From: a virus
Reading direction: 5' to 3' (one strand)
DNA: 40,434 nt
IMG/VR virus record: IMGVR_UViG_3300035670_000531
Span: 1 to 40,434 of that record
The notes under the pieces were generated by a model, which worked only from the letters and a program-made list of their open reading frames with translations, did no database searches and had not been told where the DNA came from. Made by a program: the position numbers and the translations under genes. Shown here piece after piece: positions 1-7,109 of this stretch; positions within the stretch are counted from its first letter, which is position 1; every line of letters starts with the position of its first letter.

Positions 1-60
1 ACCTCGCGGAACCTGCCCGGCACGGCTTCCGAAAGGACCCGCGATATTTCCTCTTCCCAT
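1..60 (-). CDS. partial small protein, runs off the left edge
   Basis: An ATG at position 60 sits directly after the stop of the Z-like gene and is preceded by AGGAGATAGG, a usable ribosome site, so translation probably continues here. Only 20 codons are visible (MGRGNIAGPF and on) and no family is recognisable. If the window ends were joined, this frame would close after 26 residues. A different frame over the same bases looks more protein-like (Glu-rich, EEISRVLSEAVPG) but has no standard start codon. Frame and product are therefore uncertain. Confidence 0.35.
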   Translation of the reverse strand, partial: MGRGNIAGPFGSRAGQVPRG

Positions 61-61
61 C

Positions 62-658
62 CTATCTCCTAAACTTCCCAAGCACGGCATCAAACGCACC
101 CTTGAGATTGTCCATGAGGTTCTTCGTCGTTGACTCTTTGATTTTCTCGATGTTTGCCTGCACAATACCACCAAGTGACGGTCCTGATAGTGCAGTAAGT
201 CCTGACGGTGCTTTCCCTCCGCGTACAAACACCTTCTTGCCGAATCTCATGGTGCGTATGAATGCCTGTGGCAATTCCTTGTAGCCACCTGCCTTTTTGA
301 CCATTGCCTTCACGATAGGCGGTATAACCATCTTAGGCTTCTTACCCTTTGCCACTCTTGCCTTTGCCTTCCTACCCGGCCCGCCTTTCCCGATTGTCTT
401 GTAATCAATCAACGGTACAACCTTGCGCCCGACTGATATCTCTGCCTGTAGTGTGCCTTGTGTCGACCTCGTGACGTTGATGGCCTGCCTCACCGATCCT
501 GCCTTTGCCGTGTACTCCTGCCTGCTCAGTTTCGTTATCTGCGCACGGCAATGAGTGGCAGCCCTGTTGATAGCCGTATTCGTAGCACTCACAATCTTCT
601 TTGCATCCAGAGTCTTGAGCAGATTATCAACGCCTTCAACCTTCATTCGTATTTCCAT
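62..658 (-). CDS. minor tail protein Z-like (tail completion)
   Basis: 198 residues, strongly basic, with an early segment in which a single domain is followed by many Ala, Lys and Arg residues (TAINRAATHCRAQITKL). This composition and layout resemble the prophage minor tail protein Z / gpZ-type family, which acts in tail completion and head-tail joining. The start at 658 is chosen because AGGAGGG lies five bases upstream; the open frame extends 22 codons further without a ribosome site. In lambda the Z gene lies among head-tail joining genes. Here it is at the end of the early operon, just ahead of where terminase would follow if the genome is circular. The family call rests on remembered similarity only. 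Confidence 0.55.
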   Translation of the reverse strand: MEIRMKVEGVDNLLKTLDAKKIVSATNTAINRAATHCRAQITKLSRQEYTAKAGSVRQAINVTRSTQGTLQAEISVGRKVVPLIDYKTIGKGGPGRKAKARVAKGKKPKMVIPPIVKAMVKKAGGYKELPQAFIRTMRFGKKVFVRGGKAPSGLTALSGPSLGGIVQANIEKIKESTTKNLMDNLKGAFDAVLGKFRR

Positions 659-659
659 G

Positions 660-821
660 TCAGCCCTCCTGTTCGTACTGCGGTATGAGGAATACCGCAT
701 CCTTATCCGGTTCAAGAAGTTCAACCCAGGCTATCATGCCTAACCCTGCATCAGCCTCATAATAAACCTCAAAGTCTTGCGGCATCTTTAGCAGTTCGGT
801 TATCAGTTCAGATACTTTCAT
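660..821 (-). CDS. small acidic hypothetical protein
   Basis: 53 residues, acidic (starts MKVSELITEL, ends IPQYEQEG). The ATG at 821 is preceded by AGGAGGT at ideal spacing, and the TGA stop overlaps the ribosome site region of the Z-like gene, so the two are probably translationally coupled. Proteins of this kind with a leading leucine-rich helix and a short beta region occur widely in phages as uncharacterised genes. No function is proposed. Confidence 0.6.
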   Translation of the reverse strand: MKVSELITELLKMPQDFEVYYEADAGLGMIAWVELLEPDKDAVFLIPQYEQEG

Positions 822-839
822 GTTATACCTCCTGTTGCA

Positions 840-1157
840 TTATAACAGCCTCCTGTACTGCTGGATGTGATTGCGTACCAGATAATCCTCCACGTCCTGT
901 GAGCTCCGCGCCAGTATATAATACCCGCCCTGCTGTTCTATCATGTCCTGAAATCCCTTCTGCGCCGGTGATTGAACACCGCGCTCGGACTTACACTCAA
1001 TCCAAATAACCACGCCCTTCTTGATAGCCGTCATGTCCGGTATCCCTTTGTATGCACCTAACCCCTGTAGGTTATACCAGCATCGCCAGCCGAAGAGATT
1101 CAGCCAGCGTTTGATTTCGTGCTTGACCGCCGTCTCCGGTGTCACCGTGCGAGGCAT
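840..1157 (-). CDS. VRR-NUC domain nuclease
   Basis: 105 residues covering a single VRR-NUC domain (PD-(D/E)XK superfamily). The visible active-site pattern is GIPD (Asp41), then WIECKSERG with Glu54 and Lys56, followed by SPAQ, the conserved Gln helix. Stand-alone phage VRR-NUC proteins are structure-selective or Holliday-junction-type nucleases that can resolve replication or recombination intermediates, which fits the RecT and exonuclease genes of the same operon. The start at 1157 has no strong ribosome site, but the preceding gene ends 23 bases upstream. Domain call is firm; substrate is inferred. Confidence 0.85.
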   Translation of the reverse strand: MPRTVTPETAVKHEIKRWLNLFGWRCWYNLQGLGAYKGIPDMTAIKKGVVIWIECKSERGVQSPAQKGFQDMIEQQGGYYILARSSQDVEDYLVRNHIQQYRRLL

Positions 1158-1180
1158 GAATTGAGTGCGGCTAATGGTTC

Positions 1181-1939
1181 TTATGCTGCCTTACCTTCCT
1201 GTAATTCGATTGACTCCACCCGCGCAATAAAATAAATCCTCCGTTTCGTATTGTGATAGTTATAAATCTCTTCCAACATCTGCAAATAGTCTCTGCGGTT
1301 AACACATTTGTGCATACGATGAGACAGGTATTTCATCTTCTGTAACATATACCGATGGTCAAAGTCTGGCAATTTGTATATCGCAGCATAGGCCTTAATA
1401 AAATGCCTCTCTTTATAGCCGACAAAATATGGCTTGAAATCAACAACCGCCTTCGCAATATTACAAGCAGTATCGTAATCTTTAATTTTAAAATCCCCTC
1501 TCCTGAACTGATTATAAACGTCTGCCGACAAATTACCGTTAAGCAAGAAAATCGAATCCATAAGATGAAATCCAAACGTATCCATAAACTCTTGCAATTT
1601 CTTATAATCTTTTTTCCCATCTTCAATGTACCGTTTCATGAAATCATATCCAGTCCACTTATCCTGTTCGCATTCCATACTCGGCACATCCTCGTCAGTT
1701 ATCCTTTCTGTCATGAAATAATGCACCGGCAATCCCAAGTTTTTACAAGCAAGAAAACGGTGCTGTCCACGCAATATAACGAAGTTACGATCTACTGCTA
1801 TCGGGCAATCAACTGTAAGGTCTTTCTTCTTGATCGCCTTTGTTAGCCGTGATAATTTCTGCTCTGTTACTGTTCTGTTTCTTCTCGATAGGCTGAACTT
1901 CGCATAATCCATTGTCGTAATTATTTCTCTCTTTCTCAT
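1181..1939 (-). CDS. ParB-like N-terminal domain protein
   Basis: 252 residues. The N-terminal third carries a ParB/Srx-type nucleotide-binding motif: VILRGQHRFLA with GQHR at residues 58-61, preceded by a short beta segment. The rest is helical and rich in Tyr, Lys and Phe and matches nothing I recognise. ParB-like domains in phages occur in DNA-binding, transcriptional and nuclease-like proteins, so partitioning is not implied and no ParA is present. AGGAG lies eight bases before the ATG. The gene overlaps the preceding zinc-binding gene by four bases. It is visibly more AT-rich than its neighbours, which may mean separate acquisition. Confidence 0.7.
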   Translation of the reverse strand: MRKREIITTMDYAKFSLSRRNRTVTEQKLSRLTKAIKKKDLTVDCPIAVDRNFVILRGQHRFLACKNLGLPVHYFMTERITDEDVPSMECEQDKWTGYDFMKRYIEDGKKDYKKLQEFMDTFGFHLMDSIFLLNGNLSADVYNQFRRGDFKIKDYDTACNIAKAVVDFKPYFVGYKERHFIKAYAAIYKLPDFDHRYMLQKMKYLSHRMHKCVNRRDYLQMLEEIYNYHNTKRRIYFIARVESIELQEGKAA

Positions 1940-2220
1940 CCCCTGTTCTCCTTTCTCCTATGATCTGTTTCCACTCTCCGATACCTCCTCGCATATTCCC
2001 TCTGCTGCACCCTTCTCCTTTCCTTGTCGTATGAGTTGTGTTGTCCGGCGCACTCCACACATAGTTTCTCACCTTCATGCTGATTGTTTCCGTGATTACA
2101 GGTGATATAGTAAATCCCGCATTTATCGCACTTGTGTCGTTTCTCTCCTGATATGTTACAAAACCATTCGTCAAGTTCTGCCCACTCGCTGAAATCACCT
2201 ATCTCGGCAGGTATGGTCAT
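1936..2220 (-). CDS. small zinc-finger protein
   Basis: 94 residues. Two Cys pairs, CDKC near residue 31 and CVEC near residue 54, with intervening Cys and His residues, suggest a zinc-binding knuckle followed by a very basic, Arg-rich tail (RRVQQREYARRYRR). This is consistent with nucleic-acid binding, possibly HNH-associated or regulatory, but no histidine nuclease motif is clear. The start at 2220 has AAAGGAG six bases upstream and overlaps the previous stop by four bases (ATGA). The open frame extends further upstream without a ribosome site. Confidence 0.6.
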   Translation of the reverse strand: MTIPAEIGDFSEWAELDEWFCNISGEKRHKCDKCGIYYITCNHGNNQHEGEKLCVECAGQHNSYDKERRRVQQREYARRYRRVETDHRRKENRG

Positions 2221-2546
2221 TCTTTCTCCTTTAGCATTTCCAGCAGATACCCCATGCTGTTGAAAATTATCCCGCACAGTGATTCCTCCATGAGTTGCCT
2301 GTCCTTCACGGTTGAACGGTGCTGCAGCCACAATTCCATGTGATGCCTGTTCAGCGACTTGGCGTAAACCTCTTTTGGTATCCCCAACTGCCAATTATCA
2401 CTGGCTCTGAGTTGTCCGTCTGCCTGTACCCTGTGATTGTGCAGATACTCGGCGTAACGCTTCAGCACGAACGGATTCAGGAATCCCTCATAATCCAGTT
2501 TTCCGTCGTCAATGTCCCGGGTTGCGCCTGTGGAAAATTCTCTCAT
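2217..2546 (-). CDS. dATP/dGTP diphosphohydrolase N-terminal-like (DUF5664) protein
   Basis: 109 residues with the pattern REFSTGATRD, GKLDYEGFL, RYAEYLHNHR, LRASDNWQLG and a later RHHMELW. This is typical of a widespread phage family (DUF5664, also described as the N-terminal domain of a dATP/dGTP diphosphohydrolase). The family name suggests a link to nucleotide pools, but no enzymatic activity is established for short stand-alone members, and no PurZ-like gene is visible here. It overlaps both neighbours by four bases, so it is translated within the coupled early chain. Confidence 0.65.
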   Translation of the reverse strand: MREFSTGATRDIDDGKLDYEGFLNPFVLKRYAEYLHNHRVQADGQLRASDNWQLGIPKEVYAKSLNRHHMELWLQHRSTVKDRQLMEESLCGIIFNSMGYLLEMLKEKE

Positions 2547-2749
2547 TTTATTCTCACCATTTTTGTTTTTTGGGTAAATTTAATCGGCATACTGACGGTA
2601 TCACCTATATCAAGCCACATCTCCCTATATCCCTCTATTATCTCATCCTTATCTGTTAATAAAGCTACCTTGACGATAGCCCGGTGTTTTTTGCCTTCTT
2701 TAACGATATTCTCCAGAGAGAAGCGAATCCATGCGTTTTGTCTTTTCAT
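2543..2749 (-). CDS. small hypothetical protein
   Basis: 68 residues, basic, with alternating hydrophobic residues suggesting a compact beta fold (AIVKVALLT, MWLDIGDTVSMPI). It overlaps the next gene by four bases and the previous gene by four bases, which is the pattern of translational coupling throughout this operon. No family recognised; it could be a small nucleic-acid-binding beta barrel, but that is only an impression from the strand pattern. Confidence 0.55.
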   Translation of the reverse strand: MKRQNAWIRFSLENIVKEGKKHRAIVKVALLTDKDEIIEGYREMWLDIGDTVSMPIKFTQKTKMVRIK

Positions 2750-3195
2750 TCCTTCACCACCAACCTTCCTTTCTTGGATTCAAGTATGAATACATAATGC
2801 TCAGGTATCCAACACACTTCCACATCCTCTATCGTTGCCTGTCTTGTGATAGTGCCTTCTCCGTGGCAAGTTGGTGTATCTGGATGATAGCAGTCGCCTA
2901 TACCTTTCTCATTTGCACCACAGAGCATATGGTCATTGTATTGACACTCCTCCTCCACCCCCACCCCTTTGAGGAGTTCCTCATATTTTTTTAGTTTCTT
3001 GAAACAGTCATAATACTTAGTCGCCATTTCTGCCATATCTGCACTCAAGTCTTCAGTGAGACTAATTTCTTTATTATGTTCCTGAGAGATGAGGGCAAGG
3101 ATTTGGTCGGCAAGTATCTTCGAGTTTATAGGTTCATAAGTACAGTCCCATGAATCTACATATTTCATAATTATCTCAGCTATTTTATCTTTCAT
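2746..3195 (-). CDS. hypothetical protein with Cys/His cluster
   Basis: 149 residues. The N-terminal half is helical (MKDKIAEIIMKYVD). The middle has a run of Cys and His residues (ECQYNDHMLC, GDCYHPDTPTC) that could bind a metal. The C-terminal end is a short beta segment. The start at 3195 is favoured because GGAGGG lies four bases upstream; the frame is open five codons further. No family recognised. It overlaps its neighbours by a few bases on both sides. Confidence 0.55.
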   Translation of the reverse strand: MKDKIAEIIMKYVDSWDCTYEPINSKILADQILALISQEHNKEISLTEDLSADMAEMATKYYDCFKKLKKYEELLKGVGVEEECQYNDHMLCGANEKGIGDCYHPDTPTCHGEGTITRQATIEDVEVCWIPEHYVFILESKKGRLVVKE

Positions 3196-3326
3196 TCTCC
3201 CTCCTTCCATCCCCGATAGCGGGCGATTGCGCCATGCTTTTCGATAGTGGGCTTCGCAGATAGGCTACTTAACAACTCGCCATTTCCGTCGACGAGTGCA
3301 TGGCAACTCAGTGTTAATAATCTCAT
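3192..3326 (-). CDS. 44-residue hypothetical protein
   Basis: Short frame starting MRLLTLSCHA and ending RGWKEGE. It exactly fills the interval between two coupled genes: its ATG overlaps the preceding stop (AAATGA) and its TGA overlaps the following ATG (GAATGA). GGTGGTG lies just upstream of the start. The tight fit at both ends is the main evidence for reality; no function is visible. Confidence 0.5.
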   Translation of the reverse strand: MRLLTLSCHALVDGNGELLSSLSAKPTIEKHGAIARYRGWKEGE

Positions 3327-3502
3327 TTCACCACCACCTTCAGGTCAAACACTTTTTTCATGTCACTTACATGACCAGACCATAACACCCGTATATCCTC
3401 AAGCCCGAATCGTTCCGACTCCCAGCCCGTGTTATTATTGATAATCCAGTAAGTGTCACCGTCACGCTTCAGACTAAATTCTGGAGGGAGGCACATGGTC
3501 AT
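3323..3502 (-). CDS. 59-residue hypothetical protein
   Basis: Short frame (MTMCLPPEFS, with WIINNNTGWE in the middle and a C-terminal VFDLKVVVK). It overlaps the preceding gene by four bases and the next by four bases. The alternation of aromatic and charged residues is protein-like. No family recognised. Confidence 0.5.
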   Translation of the reverse strand: MTMCLPPEFSLKRDGDTYWIINNNTGWESERFGLEDIRVLWSGHVSDMKKVFDLKVVVK

Positions 3503-3648
3503 TGCTTCAATGCCTCCAGAATCTTGTCTATCTTTGCGTGGATGGTAAGTAGCTCTGCTTGGATATTTAAGATACTTAGCCTGTTCTGCTCGCTTGTGGT
3601 CATGTAGACAAACGGCGGCACTTGTGTCTTGTCTGTTGTTTCGCTCAT
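3499..3648 (-). CDS. 49-residue hypothetical protein, coiled-coil
   Basis: Short frame immediately after the helicase gene, overlapping its stop by four bases (ATGA). GAGGTGA lies five bases before the ATG. The C-terminal 30 residues form an amphipathic helix (SILNIQAELLTIHAKIDKIL) with leucine/isoleucine heptad spacing, suggesting a dimerising coil. It might assist the helicase, given the coupling, but nothing in the sequence shows this. Confidence 0.55.
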   Translation of the reverse strand: MSETTDKTQVPPFVYMTTSEQNRLSILNIQAELLTIHAKIDKILEALKQ

Positions 3649-4889
3649 GCTATCACCTCTTCGAATTTCATTTGATTGCCATTGAATTTCAACTGAACGC
3701 TTCCGAGGCCAATGTTCCGACCCTTCGCAATATCCAGGTTGATAAAATCGGAATCAATGTCGCTGTCCCGTTCCTTGTACAGAAATATCACAATATCCGC
3801 GTCCTGTTCGATTGCTCCCGATTCCCGTAAATCGCTCAATATGGGTTTCCTGTTTTCCCTCTTCTCGACTTCCCGGTTAAGCTGGCTGAGTGCTATGATC
3901 GGTAGGTTGTGTGTCTGCGCCATGATTTTTAGCAACCGGCTAATCTCCGCCACTTCCTGCTCCCGTTTCTTCCCGTTTGAGCCCTTCGTGAGCTGCAAGT
4001 AATCAACGATTATCATTCGGCAGCCGTAGGTCTGGACCATCTGCGTTACGGTCCTCTCTATCTCCGTGCTGTTCTTCGCGGTGAAGCTGAAATACAACGG
4101 CAACTCGGCAAACCGGGATATGCCAGCCGCCACATCAGGCCAATGCTCATGGTTCAGTATCCCCTTCCGCAATCTCCATAAGTCTATCCCCGAGAGTGTC
4201 GCGAGGGTCCTTATGCCTATCTGATGCGCGCCCATTTCGATAGATATTATCCCTGTCGGTACTCCCGCATTCTCAGATATCGCCATGGCAAAGGCAGACT
4301 TACCCTGTCCGGGCCTCGCCGCTATAATTACCAGGTCCCCGTCCTGCCATCCGTCTGTCAGGTCGTCCAATGACTCGAACCCTGACGGCACACCCGATAA
4401 CGATGTATGATTCTTTACCCTTCTCTCCAAGAACTCCTGTAAGTCCTTTGCGATATCCATTGAGGCTATGATTGCCTTACCCCTTCCGTTTGCTATGTCT
4501 GCCAGCTTTGTTCTGATATTCGCCATGACCGTATCAACGGACTCGTCCTGGATATCCTGAATTGCCTGTATGCAAGCCTGACGTATCTTCCTGCGGTTGC
4601 TGTACTCCTTAACGACATCCGCATGGTAATGAATGTTTGAGGTGGTAACGATGTTGTTTATTAACCGGCTTACCTCGTGGGGCTCATGCCCCTTCTCTTT
4701 CAGCGACACATACTCTACCGGGATACCGTCTGCCACAAGCTGAAGGATGGACCGATATAATTGCCTGTGCTTCTCGACATAGAAATCATCTGCGGTTATG
4801 CTGACGGCATGGACCAGGTTGCTGTCCATGATCAGCGTACCAATAATCTGCTCCTCTGCTTCAAGGTTATGCGGGTTTATGTTCTGCAT
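3645..4889 (-). CDS. dnaB: replicative DNA helicase, DnaB family
   Basis: 414 residues, slightly shorter than cellular DnaB (about 450-470). An N-terminal helical domain begins NLEAEEQIIGTLI. The RecA-like motor shows Walker A ARPGQGKS at 191-198, Walker B IIVDYLQL at 293-300, the ALSQLNR motif at 333-339, and the DnaB signature LRESGAIEQDADIV at 354-367. It unwinds DNA ahead of the replication fork as a hexamer. The preceding gene overlaps its start by 23 bases and probably loads it at the origin. AAGGAAAGGG precedes the ATG at 4889. The family assignment is secure. Confidence 0.96.
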   Translation of the reverse strand: MQNINPHNLEAEEQIIGTLIMDSNLVHAVSITADDFYVEKHRQLYRSILQLVADGIPVEYVSLKEKGHEPHEVSRLINNIVTTSNIHYHADVVKEYSNRRKIRQACIQAIQDIQDESVDTVMANIRTKLADIANGRGKAIIASMDIAKDLQEFLERRVKNHTSLSGVPSGFESLDDLTDGWQDGDLVIIAARPGQGKSAFAMAISENAGVPTGIISIEMGAHQIGIRTLATLSGIDLWRLRKGILNHEHWPDVAAGISRFAELPLYFSFTAKNSTEIERTVTQMVQTYGCRMIIVDYLQLTKGSNGKKREQEVAEISRLLKIMAQTHNLPIIALSQLNREVEKRENRKPILSDLRESGAIEQDADIVIFLYKERDSDIDSDFINLDIAKGRNIGLGSVQLKFNGNQMKFEEVIA

Positions 4890-5622
4890 TTTCCCTTTCC
4901 TTCTTAGCCGCCTTTATCTGAGATAGCACATCGTCCTTCGGTTTGATCGTGGGAGTTATGATGGTTTTTATGGGAGTCGGTTCATCCTCCCACCGCGTCT
5001 CGTTAATCCACGTTGCAGGATTAGGAATGTATTGACCTTCCTCTTTAGTCCAGTTAACGGATTTCTTATGTTTTTCCAGTGAAAGCATGATTACCTCAAA
5101 TGTCCCGTTGTTGATTCCTTTTTTCAGCCAAGCTTTTAATGCAGCCCCCTTACCTATCTTTTTCGGGTACTCCTGCCAAAATATCTGAAAATTGTCTGGC
5201 ATGGAGGTTGCTCTTTCCTTATCCTTATCCTTATCCTTATCCTTATCCTTATCCTTATCCTTATCTGTATGGATACAGTTTGCATACTCTATCCATACCC
5301 TTTCTTTTTTTAGAATCTGTATCACACTGTTGTGCACTTTAGAGGCAGGATTGAGTTCACCGTACTGAAAATCAAGGAAATCCTTTATAAACCATTTCTT
5401 GCCGTCTTTGATTTCTATGTATTGCTTTGAGAATGCTTTTTTAATCTCTTCAATGTCCAAATCAGCTTTTATGAATATACTTGCCAGTTCAAAATCAACG
5501 TCCCATATCCCGGCATGGTCGCAAGTGTCAATCATGTACTGCCATAGGCATTTATGCACGGGATTTAACTGTCGAAACCAGGGCTTCTTCCACTTGTCGG
5601 TATCCGTCAACCTTTTTGACAC
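4867..5622 (-). CDS. replication organiser / helicase-loader-like protein
   Basis: 251 residues. The N-terminal 110 residues resemble the winged-helix domain of phage replisome organisers and DnaD/DnaT-like proteins (WFRQLNPVHKCLWQYMIDTCDHAG). The centre contains eight consecutive Asp-Lys dipeptides. The C-terminal part has FWQEYPKK and PNPATWINE, motifs often seen in phage replication proteins next to DnaB or DnaC genes. Probable role: origin recognition and loading of the helicase encoded directly downstream. Translation starts at GTG 5622, with GAGGGTGGG upstream. The charged linker is encoded by a hexanucleotide repeat that could vary in length. Confidence 0.75.
   Translation of the reverse strand: MSKRLTDTDKWKKPWFRQLNPVHKCLWQYMIDTCDHAGIWDVDFELASIFIKADLDIEEIKKAFSKQYIEIKDGKKWFIKDFLDFQYGELNPASKVHNSVIQILKKERVWIEYANCIHTDKDKDKDKDKDKDKDKERATSMPDNFQIFWQEYPKKIGKGAALKAWLKKGINNGTFEVIMLSLEKHKKSVNWTKEEGQYIPNPATWINETRWEDEPTPIKTIITPTIKPKDDVLSQIKAAKKERENAEHKPA
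5217..5264 (+). repeat. hexanucleotide tandem repeat (ATCCTT)n
   Basis: Seven perfect copies of ATCCTT preceded by a partial copy, lying inside the replication organiser gene. On the coding strand the unit reads as GAT AAG, so each copy adds one Asp-Lys pair. Perfect repeats of this length are prone to strand-slippage changes that stay in frame, altering linker length without destroying the protein. Confidence 0.95.
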
Positions 5623-5782
5623 ATCAACCCACCCTCTATTTTACCGGAGGGCCTTAATAGACCCCCCGGCGAGACTAATTCAAATCAGCACCTTAACCGC
5701 AACTTTCAGAGTAAGTTGTCAACTCACACCTTCCCTGCTGATAGATTCTTTCCCTCTGTAGGCTTCACCTCCTTTCTGTTTG
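5623..5782 (-). other. 160-base intergenic segment with hairpin
   Basis: This is the longest gap in the early operon other than the control region. On the transcribed strand bases 5669-5644 can form an 8-bp stem (CCGGGGGG with CCCTCCGG, one G-U pair) around a 10-base loop. It ends about 20 bases before the GTG of the replication organiser and is not followed by a U run, so it is more likely an mRNA-processing or stability structure than a terminator. An orphan AAGGAGGTGAAG just after the methyltransferase-like gene has no plausible frame behind it, possibly the remnant of a lost gene. Confidence 0.4.
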
Positions 5783-6346
5783 CTATCCCCACTGAGTTGC
5801 CATTGCGTTTGCTATATTTTTATATGTTTTTGATCTTTCTTTCGCCCTACTTGGAGAAGGTGGAAGTTTATGTAATCTTTGTTCCCTTGTTATTTCAGTT
5901 ACCGTTGAGATGAGTGGTGGTAAATTCTTTAACCATAAACAGGTAGCTTTACTTTCAGGGTGTCCGAACATCCACGGCTGTATGATTTGAGAGTATTTAT
6001 AATTTCCTATTGCTTCTATTGCATATTTGTGGGGTATAGGGTTTTCTACGGCAATCTTTGGAATGTTTGCTTCAAGAAATACTCTAAAAAAATCTGCTGC
6101 TTTAAACATATCTTCCCAAAGATTACGCTTTTCCAACCAACATACTCCTGAATTACAAAGTCTGGTACACGGCGGGTGTGCTATCATCAAATCCCATCCG
6201 TCATTGAGAATTTTAAGCACATCACCCTGAATATGGTTTCCCGGTATTTCGGTAGGCAATAGATCACATGACCACGCATCATGTCCCCTTGCCTTGAATG
6301 CTTCTCGGACTATACCGCTAAACTCACAGGCTACTAATACTCTCAT
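5783..6346 (-). CDS. minimal C5-cytosine methyltransferase-like protein
   Basis: 187 residues, about half the length of a normal C5 methyltransferase. Visible motifs in order: VACEFSG at 5-11 (motif I, S-adenosylmethionine site), AHPPC at 56-60 (motif IV with the catalytic Cys60), AVENP at 99-103 (motif VI, ENV-like) and NIANAMATQW near the C terminus (motif X-like). The region where motif VIII and the target-recognition domain would lie is absent. Such short proteins are common in phage genomes and are usually annotated as DNA cytosine methyltransferases. Whether they methylate DNA, or modify free nucleotides or RNA, is not shown here. The start overlaps the preceding stop by four bases. Confidence 0.7.
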   Translation of the reverse strand: MRVLVACEFSGIVREAFKARGHDAWSCDLLPTEIPGNHIQGDVLKILNDGWDLMIAHPPCTRLCNSGVCWLEKRNLWEDMFKAADFFRVFLEANIPKIAVENPIPHKYAIEAIGNYKYSQIIQPWMFGHPESKATCLWLKNLPPLISTVTEITREQRLHKLPPSPSRAKERSKTYKNIANAMATQWG

Positions 6347-6468
6347 TCCTCATCATCCTCAACGACTTCATCTTCCTCCGGTTCAACCGTATACCAGTGC
6401 TTCCCGTCATATGATTCCTGATACCATGTCTCGTTATGTTCTTCGTCGTGCAGAGTGCGGCGTTTCAT
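6343..6468 (-). CDS. 41-residue acidic protein
   Basis: Begins MKRRTLHDEE and ends in a run of Glu and Asp residues (EPEEDEVVEDDEE). The ATG at 6468 follows GAGGATAGG and overlaps the exonuclease stop; the TGA overlaps the methyltransferase-like start. An extended frame upstream inside the exonuclease gene lacks a ribosome site. An acidic tail of this kind can mimic DNA, but no target is suggested by the sequence. Confidence 0.55.
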   Translation of the reverse strand: MKRRTLHDEEHNETWYQESYDGKHWYTVEPEEDEVVEDDEE

Positions 6469-7109
6469 CCTATCCTCTTTTTTAGTTCTTTGTCGTAATC
6501 GTAGGCATCCCTGAGTCTGATAAACATTTTCTTGGCTGTCTCTAACTCTCCCCACCAGTTATGTGAGAAGTCCCCGTGCTCTTTCGTGAACCTGACAAGG
6601 TGATATCCTCCTGTAATCGGATCGTCGGGATAGTTCTCTTCCCACAATATACCGTATGCGCCTAACTGACAAAGATTGTCAACTACCAAATGGTTAGACG
6701 TTTTCCAATCTCCGAGCGACCGCTTGCCCTGAATGAACATTGCATCCAGCGTTCCCCCGAACTGATACTTTTCCGATACCAGGCTGACCTCGGTATGTGT
6801 GACTTGTAGCTGACTCTGCTTCGCCCATTCGAGGAATGCCGAGTATGATTTCTTAGCCTTCTTGACTATCTCCTTATCACCTGTCCACTTGTACTTTTTC
6901 CCGTGGATATAGTGTTCTACGGCATCATGGCAAAGTGTCCCTGCTGTGCAGGCAGCCTCTTTAATGTCGCGGATATCGTTGCCTTCCTTGCCTTGTTTCC
7001 ATGCCCAGTAAATGAGACCGCCGGACTCCTTGAAGCGTCCGATAATCGTTGTCGTGCCGGGTACTGCTTTGCCGTCCTTGTTGAAATATCCCTTCTTAGG
7101 ATGCGGCAT
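6465..7109 (-). CDS. RecB-like PD-(D/E)XK exonuclease
   Basis: 214 residues from the ATG at 7109. Nuclease motifs: GTLCHDAVE with His61, a Glu at about 107, GGTLDAM with Asp122, DWKTS with Asp134 and Lys136, and QLGAYG at 148-153, the order typical of RecB/Cas4-like phage nucleases. It lies directly downstream of the RecT-like gene, as exonuclease and annealase pairs do (compare lambda Exo-Beta and Rac RecE-RecT). Likely role: resecting double-stranded ends to give 3-prime single strands for the annealase. Of two adjacent ATGs, the second has better spacing from AGAGGA; the frame also extends 12 codons further without support. Confidence 0.87.
   Translation of the reverse strand: MPHPKKGYFNKDGKAVPGTTTIIGRFKESGGLIYWAWKQGKEGNDIRDIKEAACTAGTLCHDAVEHYIHGKKYKWTGDKEIVKKAKKSYSAFLEWAKQSQLQVTHTEVSLVSEKYQFGGTLDAMFIQGKRSLGDWKTSNHLVVDNLCQLGAYGILWEENYPDDPITGGYHLVRFTKEHGDFSHNWWGELETAKKMFIRLRDAYDYDKELKKRIG

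Noticed and set aside
1809-2198. Alternative minus-strand frame over the ParB-like gene start
   Set aside because: Overlaps two supported genes in another frame and lacks a ribosome site.
5217-5264. CRISPR-like or regulatory repeat array
   Set aside because: The hexanucleotide repeat is uninterrupted, has no spacers and is in frame within a gene.
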